A stretch of DNA of 64,000 bases from Deltaproteobacteria bacterium (GTDB taxonomy: Bacteria; Desulfobacterota; Binatia; HRBIN30; JACQVA1): assembly GCA_016178705.1 (NCBI GenBank), contig JACOST010000030.1:372001-436000 (forward strand), in the 5' to 3' direction. Under the pieces are notes generated by a model. That model searched no databases and was not told where the DNA came from. It saw nothing but the letters and a program-made list of their open reading frames with translations. Below, one piece after another: positions 56,292 to 63,413 of the stretch; positions within the stretch are counted from its first letter, which is position 1; each line of letters starts with the position of its first letter. The position numbers and the translations under genes are program-made.

Positions 56292-56864
56292 ATGAATCAC
56301 GTGACGATCGAAGTCCTCGACCCCACCGCTCCATCACCTCACGGCGCGGCGCAGCCGACGGCCCGGCTTGCATCGCTACGAGGCAAAGTGCTCGGCATTC
56401 GCCGCGACCGGGTGTGGCATTCGTTCCACCACTTCTCCGACCGCATCGCCGAGGTCGCGCGCGAACAATGGGGCGCGCGCGACCTCGTGTTCTTCGATCC
56501 AGGTGTTCGGCTCGGAACCACGGAAGCGGAACGCGACAAATTGTTGCCCTTCGTGCAAGGAGTCGAGGCCGCCATTGTCGGCCTCGGTACTTGAGGGTCG
56601 TGCACGTCGTGGAGTGTCCACGACACGATTGAGTGTGAACGCGCCGGGGTCCCGACGGTGGTGGTAGTGACCGAAGTGTTCGCCAACTTGGCGCAGACCG
56701 CCGCGCGCGCGCGCGGCTACGATCATCTCGCAACGCTGGTGCTACCGCATCCGATGGAGACTCGCGATCGTGACGAATGTCGTCGCATCGCCGACGAGCG
56801 GGCGGCCGAACTCTTCTCCTCGCTGGTGTCCGCTCCCTCTCCCTCTGGGAGAGGGCAGGGGTGA
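56292..56864 (+). CDS. UGSC-family selenoprotein (in-frame UGA read as selenocysteine)
   Basis: One continuous gene of 190 residues with TGA at codon 101 (56592-56594). The TGA stands in VVGLGT-U-GSC-TSW, in the expected place of the selenocysteine in the UGSC motif (known UGSC-family redox proteins have U or C there, with Cys three residues later, Cys104). The frame downstream, TSWSVHDTIECERAGVPTVV and TEVFANLAQ, continues the family sequence without shift. A bulged hairpin directly after the UGA (56598-56628) is a candidate SECIS. The frame ends at 56862-56864 inside a GGGAGAGGG repeat, so the last ~10 residues may be non-native. Without recoding, a ~100-residue fragment and a second fragment would result. 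Probably a thiol/selenol-redox enzyme. Confidence 0.85.
56598..56628 (+). promoter_or_regulatory. Candidate bacterial SECIS element
   Basis: The mRNA 3' of the UGA can fold with a lower stem tcgt/acga (56598-56601 with 56625-56628), a 4-base bulge (56602-56605), an upper stem of 7 bp gtcgtgg/ccacgac (56606-56612 with 56618-56624) and a five-base loop agtgt (56613-56617). The bulged lower stem, 4-base distance from the UGA and G-containing apical loop agree with the general layout of bacterial SECIS elements that recruit SelB. Confidence 0.65.
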
Positions 56865-56868
56865 GGGC
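56835..56868. repeat. GGGAGAGGG dispersed palindrome at the end of the UGSC gene
   Basis: CCCTCTCCC (56835-56843), loop TCT, GGGAGAGGG (56847-56855), then caggggtgagggc. A perfect 9-bp hairpin that encodes the last residues and contains the stop codon of the selenoprotein gene and lies 16 bases before the next gene. Similar units appear at 19962 and 61422. Confidence 0.65.
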
Positions 56869-56883
56869 TCACTAGACACGACC

Positions 56884-57987
56884 ATGCGCGGAACATTGCT
56901 CTCTGAAGTTCACATAGTCGCGGCGGACGCCGAGGCGTTCTTCGAACTCGCGGAGCGTCAGGGCTGGGGCGATGGGCTGCCGCTGATTCCGCCAACGGCG
57001 GAGCGCGTGCAAGCGATGCTCGACTTCGTGGTCGAAGCGCCGGAGGCGATTGTCGGCGTTGTTGAGCCGCAGCGTGGCGAGGCAACGGCCGAAAAAATCG
57101 CGATCAACGCGGTGATGGCTGGGTGCAGCCCCGAGTCCTTTCCGGTCGTGATCGCGGCCGTGCGTGCGGTGTGCGATCCGCGCTTCAATCTCTACGCGCT
57201 CAACACCACCACTTGCTGCGCGACGCCAGCGCTGATGATCAACGGCCCGGCACGCCACGCTCTCGGCATCGAGTGCGGATACAGTTGCCTCGGCCACAAC
57301 GGGCGCGCCAACGCCACCATCGGCCGGGCGCTTCGATTGGTCATGCGCAACGTCGGCGGAGCCATCCCCGGCGCAGTCAGCAAATCCACCTTCGGACAGC
57401 CTGGCCGCATGTCGCTGTGCTTCGGCGAGTGGGAAGAGAAGAGCCCGTGGAACCCGTTCCATGTTCGACGGGGCTTCGAACGTGACGACAACGTCGTCAC
57501 CGTGCACTGCGCTACCGGCACCCAAGACATCGCCGATGTGTGGGCTGAGACCGGCGAGGAAATGATTTGGGTGCTGGCGCACTCGATCGATTGGATCGGC
57601 AACAACAAGGTGCTGGTGCCGCAGAAGGACGGCGAGATGCTGCTCCTCCTCTGTCCCGACTTCGCCTACAAGATCGCGCGCGACGGCTTGGCAATCGCCG
57701 ACGTGCAACGCATGCTATACGAGCAGACGCGCACGCCGATCGAACGCTGGCACCGGAACCACTGGCCGAAGTTGGAAATGCGCGGCTATGTCGAGGACGG
57801 CACCGTGCCGCTGTGTGAGCAGCCGGAGCAATTCCTTATTGCCGTCGCCGGCGGCGAAGGCGGACATCATGCCATCAGCTTTTGCAGCTTCGGTCTGACG
57901 ATGTCGGTGTCGCAGAAATTTTCACTCACCTCAGACATCACCGAGGGCGAGTCGTGTCCGCTGCCGGAGCGAACGCCCGGTATCTGA
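56884..57987 (+). CDS. Unrecognised Cys-containing protein, partner gene of the UGSC selenoprotein
   Basis: 367 residues from the ATG at 56884; an in-frame start at 56770 is inside the UGSC gene. A globular protein with several conserved-looking segments: AERQGWGDGLPLIPPTAERV, EAIVGVVEPQRGEATAEKIA, MAGCSPESFPVVIAAVRAVC, NTTTCCATPALMINGPARHA, ECGYSCLGHNGRANATIGRA. Paired cysteines (TTCC, ECGYSC) suggest metal or redox chemistry. The name and fold are not known to me. The gene follows the UGSC gene by 19 bases and precedes an aminotransferase gene by 2 bases, so the three probably form one operon. Confidence 0.7.
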   Translation: MRGTLLSEVHIVAADAEAFFELAERQGWGDGLPLIPPTAERVQAMLDFVVEAPEAIVGVVEPQRGEATAEKIAINAVMAGCSPESFPVVIAAVRAVCDPRFNLYALNTTTCCATPALMINGPARHALGIECGYSCLGHNGRANATIGRALRLVMRNVGGAIPGAVSKSTFGQPGRMSLCFGEWEEKSPWNPFHVRRGFERDDNVVTVHCATGTQDIADVWAETGEEMIWVLAHSIDWIGNNKVLVPQKDGEMLLLLCPDFAYKIARDGLAIADVQRMLYEQTRTPIERWHRNHWPKLEMRGYVEDGTVPLCEQPEQFLIAVAGGEGGHHAISFCSFGLTMSVSQKFSLTSDITEGESCPLPERTPGI

Positions 57988-57989
57988 TC

Positions 57990-59171
57990 ATGCGATCGGT
58001 CTCGCTCAAGTCGGAACAGTTCACCGAATCGGTCATCCGCGGCATGACGCGGTTGTGCGAGCAGCACGGCGGCATCAACCTCGCGCAAGGCTTTCCCGAT
58101 TTTCCGGCGCCGATGGAGCTGAAGGACGCGGCCAAGCGCGCCATCGACGACGAGTTCAACCAGTACGCAGTGACCTGGGGCGTGCGCGAGTTTCGCGCGG
58201 CGATCGCGGCGAAGATGAAGCACTACAACCGCGTACCGTGCGATCCCGAAACCGAAGTCACGGTGACCTGCGGCTCCACCGAAGCGATGATCGCGACGCT
58301 GTTGGCGGTGGTGAATCCCGGCGACGAGATCGTGATCTTCGAGCCTTTCTACGAGAACTATGGCCCCGACGCGATTATGAGCGGGGCGACGCCGCGCTAC
58401 GTCACGCTGCGACCGCCGGACTTCACCTTCGACCCGGCCGAGCTGCGCGCAGCATGCGGGCCGCGCACCAAGGCCATCATCGTCAATACACCGCACAATC
58501 CGAGTGGTCACGTGTTCGGCCGGGTTGAGCTGGAAACCATCGCGGCCGTCTGCCGAGAGTTCGATTGTCTCGCCATCACCGACGAGATCTACGAGTACGT
58601 CACCTACGACGGTCGCGAACATGTCTCGCTCGCCAGCCTCCCCGACATGCGCGAACGCACAATCACGATCAGCGGACTGTCGAAGACCTATTCGGTGACA
58701 GGCTGGCGCCTCGCCTACGCGATTGCCTCACCCGCGCCGACCACGGCGATTCGCAAGATGCACGACTTCCTCACCGTCGGCGCGCCGCATCCGCTGCAAT
58801 GGGCAGGCGTGAGCGCACTCGGCCTACCCGCCGGTTACTATCGCGACCTCGCGGCACACTACGCGACGCGGCGCGCAGTGTTGGCGGAGGCGCTCACCGC
58901 CGCCGGCTTTCGCATTCACGTTCCGGAGGGTGCGTACTACATCCTTGCCGACATCGGTGAAATTGCTGGCGTCACGATGATGAGCGACGTGGCGTTCTGC
59001 GAGTGGCTGATCCGCGATGTCGGCGTGGCTGCGGTGCCAGGGTCCAGCTTCTATCGTGATGGAGAGCGTGGACGGCGGCTGATCCGCTTCGCCTTCTGCA
59101 AGCGTGAGGACACCCTGCGTGCCGCTGCGGAGCGTCTGGCGCGCGTGCCGGACCTGCTGAGGCTACGGTGA
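57990..59171 (+). CDS. Class I/II aminotransferase
   Basis: 393 residues from the ATG at 57990, 2 bases after the upstream stop. PLP-dependent aminotransferase fold-type I: LCEQHGGINLAQGFPDFPAP, VTCGSTEAMIATLLAVVNPG, IFEPFYENYGPDAIMSGATP, VNTPHNPSGHVFGRVELETI, ITDEIYEYVTYDGREHVSLA, and the PLP lysine in ISGLSKTYSVTGWRLAYAI (Lys232). It resembles kynurenine/glutamine transaminase-like members of the family. As third gene of the UGSC operon it may process an amino acid derivative linked to the selenoprotein; this link is inferred from context only. Confidence 0.88.
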   Translation: MRSVSLKSEQFTESVIRGMTRLCEQHGGINLAQGFPDFPAPMELKDAAKRAIDDEFNQYAVTWGVREFRAAIAAKMKHYNRVPCDPETEVTVTCGSTEAMIATLLAVVNPGDEIVIFEPFYENYGPDAIMSGATPRYVTLRPPDFTFDPAELRAACGPRTKAIIVNTPHNPSGHVFGRVELETIAAVCREFDCLAITDEIYEYVTYDGREHVSLASLPDMRERTITISGLSKTYSVTGWRLAYAIASPAPTTAIRKMHDFLTVGAPHPLQWAGVSALGLPAGYYRDLAAHYATRRAVLAEALTAAGFRIHVPEGAYYILADIGEIAGVTMMSDVAFCEWLIRDVGVAAVPGSSFYRDGERGRRLIRFAFCKREDTLRAAAERLARVPDLLRLR

Positions 59172-59717
59172 CTACGCGCCGTCGGTGCGCAGAAATACCG
59201 GGAAGTCGGTGCCCCCCGGATCGTGACCAAGTTGAGAGAGCAACGTCGTCAGCTGCCCGCGGTGATGCGTCTGATGGTTAAAGAAGTGTGTGACCGCCCA
59301 CCACAGCGGGTGTTTGTATGGCACGCCCGCGCTCGTACGGTACGAGAGCGGTGCGTCGAAATCCGCGTCGCTGAGGCCGCGCAGCCAGGCCTCGATCGCG
59401 GCGTCCGTTTTGGCGCGCTCCTGCCGCAGCAAAGCGAAGTCGTCGTAGAGGACCTGATCCAGTTTGCCGGTGTACGGGATGGGCTGGCCGCTGTGATCGA
59501 GTGAGGTGGCAACCGTCGCATCACGGGTGAAACGGCCAAGCCAGGCGCGATCGGTGAGCAGCAAGTGATTCAAAGTACCGTGAATCGAGCCGAAGAAGGC
59601 TCCCATGCTGCGCTTCCGCTCTTCATCTGTGAGCGTTGCGCACAGAGCGTAGAGCTTGTCGTTCATCCAGCGGTTGTAACCCGCGAGCGCTTGGTACTGG
59701 CCGAGCAGAGTCGCCAT
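59172..59717 (-). CDS. DinB-family metal-dependent hydrolase-like protein
   Basis: 181 residues from the ATG at 59717 (GGAGG upstream); a longer ORF start exists at 59768. Four-helix DinB fold: LGQYQALAGYNRWMNDKLYA, GSIHGTLNHLLLTDRAWLGR with a His, and the terminal helix WWAVTHFFNHQTHHRGQLTT whose His pair completes the metal site. Members include thiol-dependent enzymes with bacillithiol, mycothiol or glutathione, and damage-inducible proteins. It converges with the aminotransferase gene without a gap. Substrate unknown. Confidence 0.88.
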   Translation of the reverse strand: MATLLGQYQALAGYNRWMNDKLYALCATLTDEERKRSMGAFFGSIHGTLNHLLLTDRAWLGRFTRDATVATSLDHSGQPIPYTGKLDQVLYDDFALLRQERAKTDAAIEAWLRGLSDADFDAPLSYRTSAGVPYKHPLWWAVTHFFNHQTHHRGQLTTLLSQLGHDPGGTDFPVFLRTDGA

Positions 59718-59808
59718 CACCGTACCTCCCCGGATCGGCATGGTGATGGACGCGCCTCGCCTGGGCAAGCGTGACGCGACATCTGTCGAAACGACCGGGT
59801 AGTCGCGC

Positions 59809-61242
59809 TCAACCGGTGATGCGGATCACGATCTGGCGCACCGCGCCCTCGCGGATGCGGGCACTCACGAGCGTCTCGCCACGTGGGAACCCATAGGCCC
59901 CGGAGATCGCGGCGCAGAACTGCACCGTCGACGTGTTGTCGACGAAGTGGAAGGTGCCGTCACCGAACAACGTACACGCATCCGCCTGCGCGCGCCCACT
60001 CGGATTGCCCGTGCCATCGTTGAAACGACAGCCGAGATCGTTGATTGCGTCCGAGGTTGCCTGGCGCTCGGCAAAGTCCGGCGGATCGACCGCGGGTACA
60101 CCGCCGAAGACCGGATCGCCATTGTCGCACACCGTCGGACTGCCATCGCCAAGAGGGCGCGACACAATCACTTGCAGATCGGGTCGCACGATCGGATCGA
60201 TCGGGTCGTAGTTGAAGGCGGAGTTGCCGATGGTGCGATGGCCGGTCAACGGCTTGCCCTCGACAACGAGAATGAAGCCCCGTCCGATGCGCCGTTCGAA
60301 CACTGGGCGCCCCTCGCTGTCGGTGCCGACCGATTGTAGCGGCATCGCGTCGGCCTGGGCGATCCCGAAATAGGAGATCTCGCCTGGTCCCCCCGGTGGT
60401 GGCACCGGCGTGGGAGTGCGGGTCGCCGTTGTCGACGGTTGCGGCATCCCGGTTGTGGTCGGAGTGCCGGCGTTCGGATTGACGCGCACGACAATCTGGC
60501 GGGTGGCGCCGACCACGCCCTGTTGATCACTCAGCCGCACGGTCGCAATGGTGTCGCCTTCGGGGAACCCGAAGGGCGACGCGACGCGGCCGCAGAACTG
60601 CGCCGTCGAGTTGGGGTCGACGAAGTGGAACTCGCCGTCCGGGAACAGTGTACACGCATCATCGGGGCCGCGGCCGCCAGGATTGCCGGTGCCGTTGTTG
60701 AATCGGCAGCCGAGATCGTTGATCGCGTCGGAGATGTGTTGCGTCAAGGCGTAGTTCGCCGGATCGACGGACGGAACCCCACCGAACATGTGCAGCGTGT
60801 TGTCGCAGACCGTGGTGCTGCCGTTACCCAGCGGTCGCGACACCAGCATCTGCATGTCGGGCCGCACGGCTGGATCGTCGGGGCTGTAGTTGAACGCGGA
60901 TAACCCCACCGGGCTGTGACTAATGCCGGGACGACCTTCGACGACCAGCGAGAAGCCCTGGCCGAAGCGGCGTTCGTAGATCAGACGCCCGTTGCCATCG
61001 GTGCCGATCGGTTGCAGCGGCATATCGTCAGCCGCGGCGAGTCCAAAGAAGGTGACGTTGGCCCCTGGCCCCAGCGGCGGCGCCGGTGTCGTGGTCGGCG
61101 TTGGCGTGTTGGTCGGCCGCCGCGTGCGCGTGTGCGTCACCGTCACGGTCGGCGTCATCGTCGGCACCCCGACAATGGTGCCACCGCATCCGGCCGCCAC
61201 AATCCCCAGAGCAACCCAGGCCCCCATCCACCGTTGCACCAT
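59809..61242 (-). CDS. Lipoprotein with two tandem ~190-residue repeats
   Basis: 477 residues from the ATG at 61242 (GGAGG upstream); an ORF extension to 61452 starts inside a dispersed repeat and is not real. A lipoprotein signal peptide (VALGIVAAGC, lipobox ending at Cys18) is followed by a Thr/Pro/Arg-rich linker (TRTRRPTNTPTPTTTPAPP), then repeat A (about 60-265, starting FFGLAAADDMPLQPIGTDG), another Pro/Thr linker and repeat B (about 300-477, starting YFGIAQADAMPLQSVGTDS). Both repeats share the same markers (FNYDP/SPDDP, SRPLG(N/D)GS, SDAINDLGCRFN(N/D)GTGNP, FHFVD, RQIV(V/I)R). It is a surface protein of unknown function. Confidence 0.78.
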   Translation of the reverse strand: MVQRWMGAWVALGIVAAGCGGTIVGVPTMTPTVTVTHTRTRRPTNTPTPTTTPAPPLGPGANVTFFGLAAADDMPLQPIGTDGNGRLIYERRFGQGFSLVVEGRPGISHSPVGLSAFNYSPDDPAVRPDMQMLVSRPLGNGSTTVCDNTLHMFGGVPSVDPANYALTQHISDAINDLGCRFNNGTGNPGGRGPDDACTLFPDGEFHFVDPNSTAQFCGRVASPFGFPEGDTIATVRLSDQQGVVGATRQIVVRVNPNAGTPTTTGMPQPSTTATRTPTPVPPPGGPGEISYFGIAQADAMPLQSVGTDSEGRPVFERRIGRGFILVVEGKPLTGHRTIGNSAFNYDPIDPIVRPDLQVIVSRPLGDGSPTVCDNGDPVFGGVPAVDPPDFAERQATSDAINDLGCRFNDGTGNPSGRAQADACTLFGDGTFHFVDNTSTVQFCAAISGAYGFPRGETLVSARIREGAVRQIVIRITG

Positions 61243-61421
61243 CGGGTACCTCCCCTGCGCGTTAGCCACCGCGCGCCCCGTTACACCGTACCGCCACAGG
61301 TAGCAAACCACGCGGCCCGATGGAATGGGCTGCGCGCGCCGAGCTGCCCCGGATAAACTCGTCTTCCGGTCGATCGGTTGATTGACATCCGCATGCGCGT
61401 CGCATAGAAATCCGCGGCGAC

Positions 61422-61436
61422 GGGAGAGGGTGAGGG
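61422..61436. repeat. GGGAGAGGG-type dispersed repeat half
   Basis: GGGAGAGGGTGAGGG at 61422-61436 lies in the 270-base gap between the divergent lipoprotein and SCP2 genes and matches the right arm of the palindrome at 56847. Apart from this unit the gap shows no gene. Confidence 0.55.
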
Positions 61437-61512
61437 TGAGTGCGGAGGGCAACAGATAGCTGAGAAACGGGCCCTACCAGGCCCCACATCCTTGAAAGGA
61501 GGAGAGTAAACA

Positions 61513-61848
61513 ATGGCAGTAGCAGATGATGTGAAGGCGATCTTCAGCGCGATGCCGGCGAACTTCAATGCCGATTCCGCGAAGGGGATGAACTCCGTCA
61601 TCCAGTTCAATCTGGGTGGCGACGGGGGCGGCAACTATCACGTAGTGATCAAGGACGGCGGATGCACGGTGGGCGAAGGGGCCCATGCCGCGCCGAACAT
61701 GACCATGACGATGGCCGCACAAGATTACGTCGACATGATCAGCGGCAAGCTCAACGGCCAGATGGCCTTCATGAGCGGCAAGCTGAAGATCGCTGGCGAC
61801 ATGGGGCTCGCAATGAAGATGCAGAGCCTCTTCAAGCGCCCGGCGTAA
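61513..61848 (+). CDS. SCP2 sterol-binding domain protein
   Basis: 111 residues, ATG preceded by GAAAGGAGGAGAG. Single SCP2/sterol-carrier domain: VKAIFSAMPANFNADSAKGM, FNLGGDGGGNYHVVIKDGGC, APNMTMTMAAQDYVDMISGK and LNGQMAFMSGKLKIAGDMGL. It provides a hydrophobic pocket for acyl chains or lipid-like molecules, in the cytoplasm. A perfect terminator follows. Confidence 0.92.
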   Translation: MAVADDVKAIFSAMPANFNADSAKGMNSVIQFNLGGDGGGNYHVVIKDGGCTVGEGAHAAPNMTMTMAAQDYVDMISGKLNGQMAFMSGKLKIAGDMGLAMKMQSLFKRPA

Positions 61849-61873
61849 AGCCGGACCGCGATCGAATCTGTTT

Positions 61874-61912
61874 GATGGGGCGAGGAGGCGACTCCTCGCC
61901 CCATCGTCGTTT
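61874..61912 (+). terminator. Terminator after the SCP2 gene
   Basis: A 14-bp perfect stem (61874-61887 with 61892-61905) closed by the GNRA-type loop GCGA, then GTCGTTT. A strong hairpin with a modest T-tract 26 bases after the stop codon. Confidence 0.75.
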
Positions 61913-62019
61913 CGGGGCCTACGTTCCTTCCACGCTCACTCGATCCGAGCCTTCGCGAGCGGATGAAGCAGCGCACTGGTTGACTCCGCCGCTGCCGCCA
62001 GCCACGGTGCCGCGGTTCC

Positions 62020-62874
62020 ATGACTCCGCTCGCCGTCGCGCTCGTGTTGGTGTCCGCGTTCCTGCACGCGGGCTGGAATCTGTTCGGCAAAGGCAGCCAA
62101 GACAAGTCGGCCTTCTTCCTTGCGCAAGGAGCGTGCACCGCGATCATTTGTTCGCCTGGATTGATTGCCTTCTGGTCGCCACCGCCGACACTGGGCTGGG
62201 TGTTCGTCGCGCTCTCGGCGGCGGCGCACGCCGGCTACGCGTTGTACTTGGTGAAGTCGTACGAAGCCGGTGATCTGTCGATCGCCTACCCGATCAGCCG
62301 CAGCGCTCCGGCGTTGGTGTTGCTGTGGGAGATGACCGCGGGACACCAACGACTGAGCGTCTTGGGCGTGAGTGGTGTGGTGCTCGCCGTCGTCGGTGCC
62401 CTGATGGTGCAGTGGCCGCTGCTGCGGGCGCGCGGGCTGCGGGGCGTGTTGCGTGCCGATGTCACGCGCTTCGCGCTCATCACCGCGGTGTTCATCGCCG
62501 CCTTCACCATCGTCGACAAACAGGGCGTCGGCCAAATGCACCCGTTCGTCTTCTTGGTGCTGATTCTCGCCGGCGAATTTCCGGTGTTCATCGTCCGTAT
62601 GGGAAGCGCGACGGCGACCCGCGTGCGTGCCGAATGGAACCGGACCCGCTGGACGATTCTCGCCACCGCGATCGTCGGGCCGTTTTCGTATCTGTTGATC
62701 CTGTGGGCGCTGAAGAACGCGCCCGCCACCTACGTGCTGTCGTTGCGCCAGACTAGCATCGTGTTCGGCGTGGTACTCGGGCGCTTCGTGCTGGGCGAAG
62801 TCGGCACCCGCTATCCGCTGATCGGCGCGGTTGTCATCACCATCGGCGGTTTGCTGATCGCCGCGGGTGGATGA
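62020..62874 (+). CDS. EamA/DMT-family transporter
   Basis: 284 residues with ten hydrophobic helices in two similar halves, the EamA (DMT superfamily) arrangement. Half 1: PLAVALVLVSAFLHAGWNLF, AYPISRSAPALVLLWEMTA. Half 2: FALITAVFIAAFTIVDKQGV, APATYVLSLRQTSIVFGVVL and LIGAVVITIGGLLIAAGG. An inner-membrane exporter or importer of a metabolite such as amino acids; the substrate is not predictable. No clear ribosome-binding site precedes the ATG. Confidence 0.88.
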   Translation: MTPLAVALVLVSAFLHAGWNLFGKGSQDKSAFFLAQGACTAIICSPGLIAFWSPPPTLGWVFVALSAAAHAGYALYLVKSYEAGDLSIAYPISRSAPALVLLWEMTAGHQRLSVLGVSGVVLAVVGALMVQWPLLRARGLRGVLRADVTRFALITAVFIAAFTIVDKQGVGQMHPFVFLVLILAGEFPVFIVRMGSATATRVRAEWNRTRWTILATAIVGPFSYLLILWALKNAPATYVLSLRQTSIVFGVVLGRFVLGEVGTRYPLIGAVVITIGGLLIAAGG

Positions 62875-62945
62875 CGAGCGCCACTCACCTTGACTCACTC
62901 CAGGCCCGCGCCTACGCTGCGGCCTTTCGTCACGGAGTCTGACGC

Positions 62946-63413
62946 ATGCGCACGACGGTCCTGTTCATCGCCTCGGTGGCATACATCGGCTACATCCCCT
63001 TCGCCTCGGGAACGTTCGGTTCGCTGGCGGCGATGCCGCTGTTTTGGGTCTTCGACAAATTGTGCACGGTGTCGGTGCCGCTGGCGCTCGCGACCTTCGT
63101 CGCCTTGGTTGTAGGCGCGTGTTGGGTGGCGGGTCTGGCCGATGGGTTTCTACAAGAGCACGACAGCCACAAAATCGTGATCGACGAAGTCGCCGGCTAC
63201 GTCGCGGCGACGCTGCTGCTGCCGCTGAGCTGGCCGGTCGCCATCGCCGCGTTCTTCATCTTTCGCGCGCTCGATGTCATCAAGCCATACCCTGCCGGAT
63301 ACATCGATGCGAACATGCCGGGCGGTCCCGGCGTCGTGCTCGACGATGTCGTCTCGGGTCTGTACACCAATCTGCTGCTACGCGGCCTATTGTTTCTTGG
63401 AGTGCTGTCATGA
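62946..63413 (+). CDS. pgpA: Phosphatidylglycerophosphatase A
   Basis: 155 residues. Integral membrane phosphatase converting phosphatidylglycerol phosphate to phosphatidylglycerol. Family motifs: YIPFASGTFGSLAAMPLFWV, DSHKIVIDEVAGYVAATLLL (with the metal-binding DE), FFIFRALDVIKPYPAGYID and PGGPGVVLDDVVSGLYTNL. Typical size. The stop overlaps cinA by four bases, so both genes are co-translated, as in many genomes. Confidence 0.95.
   Translation: MRTTVLFIASVAYIGYIPFASGTFGSLAAMPLFWVFDKLCTVSVPLALATFVALVVGACWVAGLADGFLQEHDSHKIVIDEVAGYVAATLLLPLSWPVAIAAFFIFRALDVIKPYPAGYIDANMPGGPGVVLDDVVSGLYTNLLLRGLLFLGVLS

Noticed and set aside
56595-56864. Separate small gene starting at an internal codon after the TGA
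   Set aside because: The sequence continues the UGSC family in the same frame without its own start or ribosome-binding site, so a recoded TGA explains it better.
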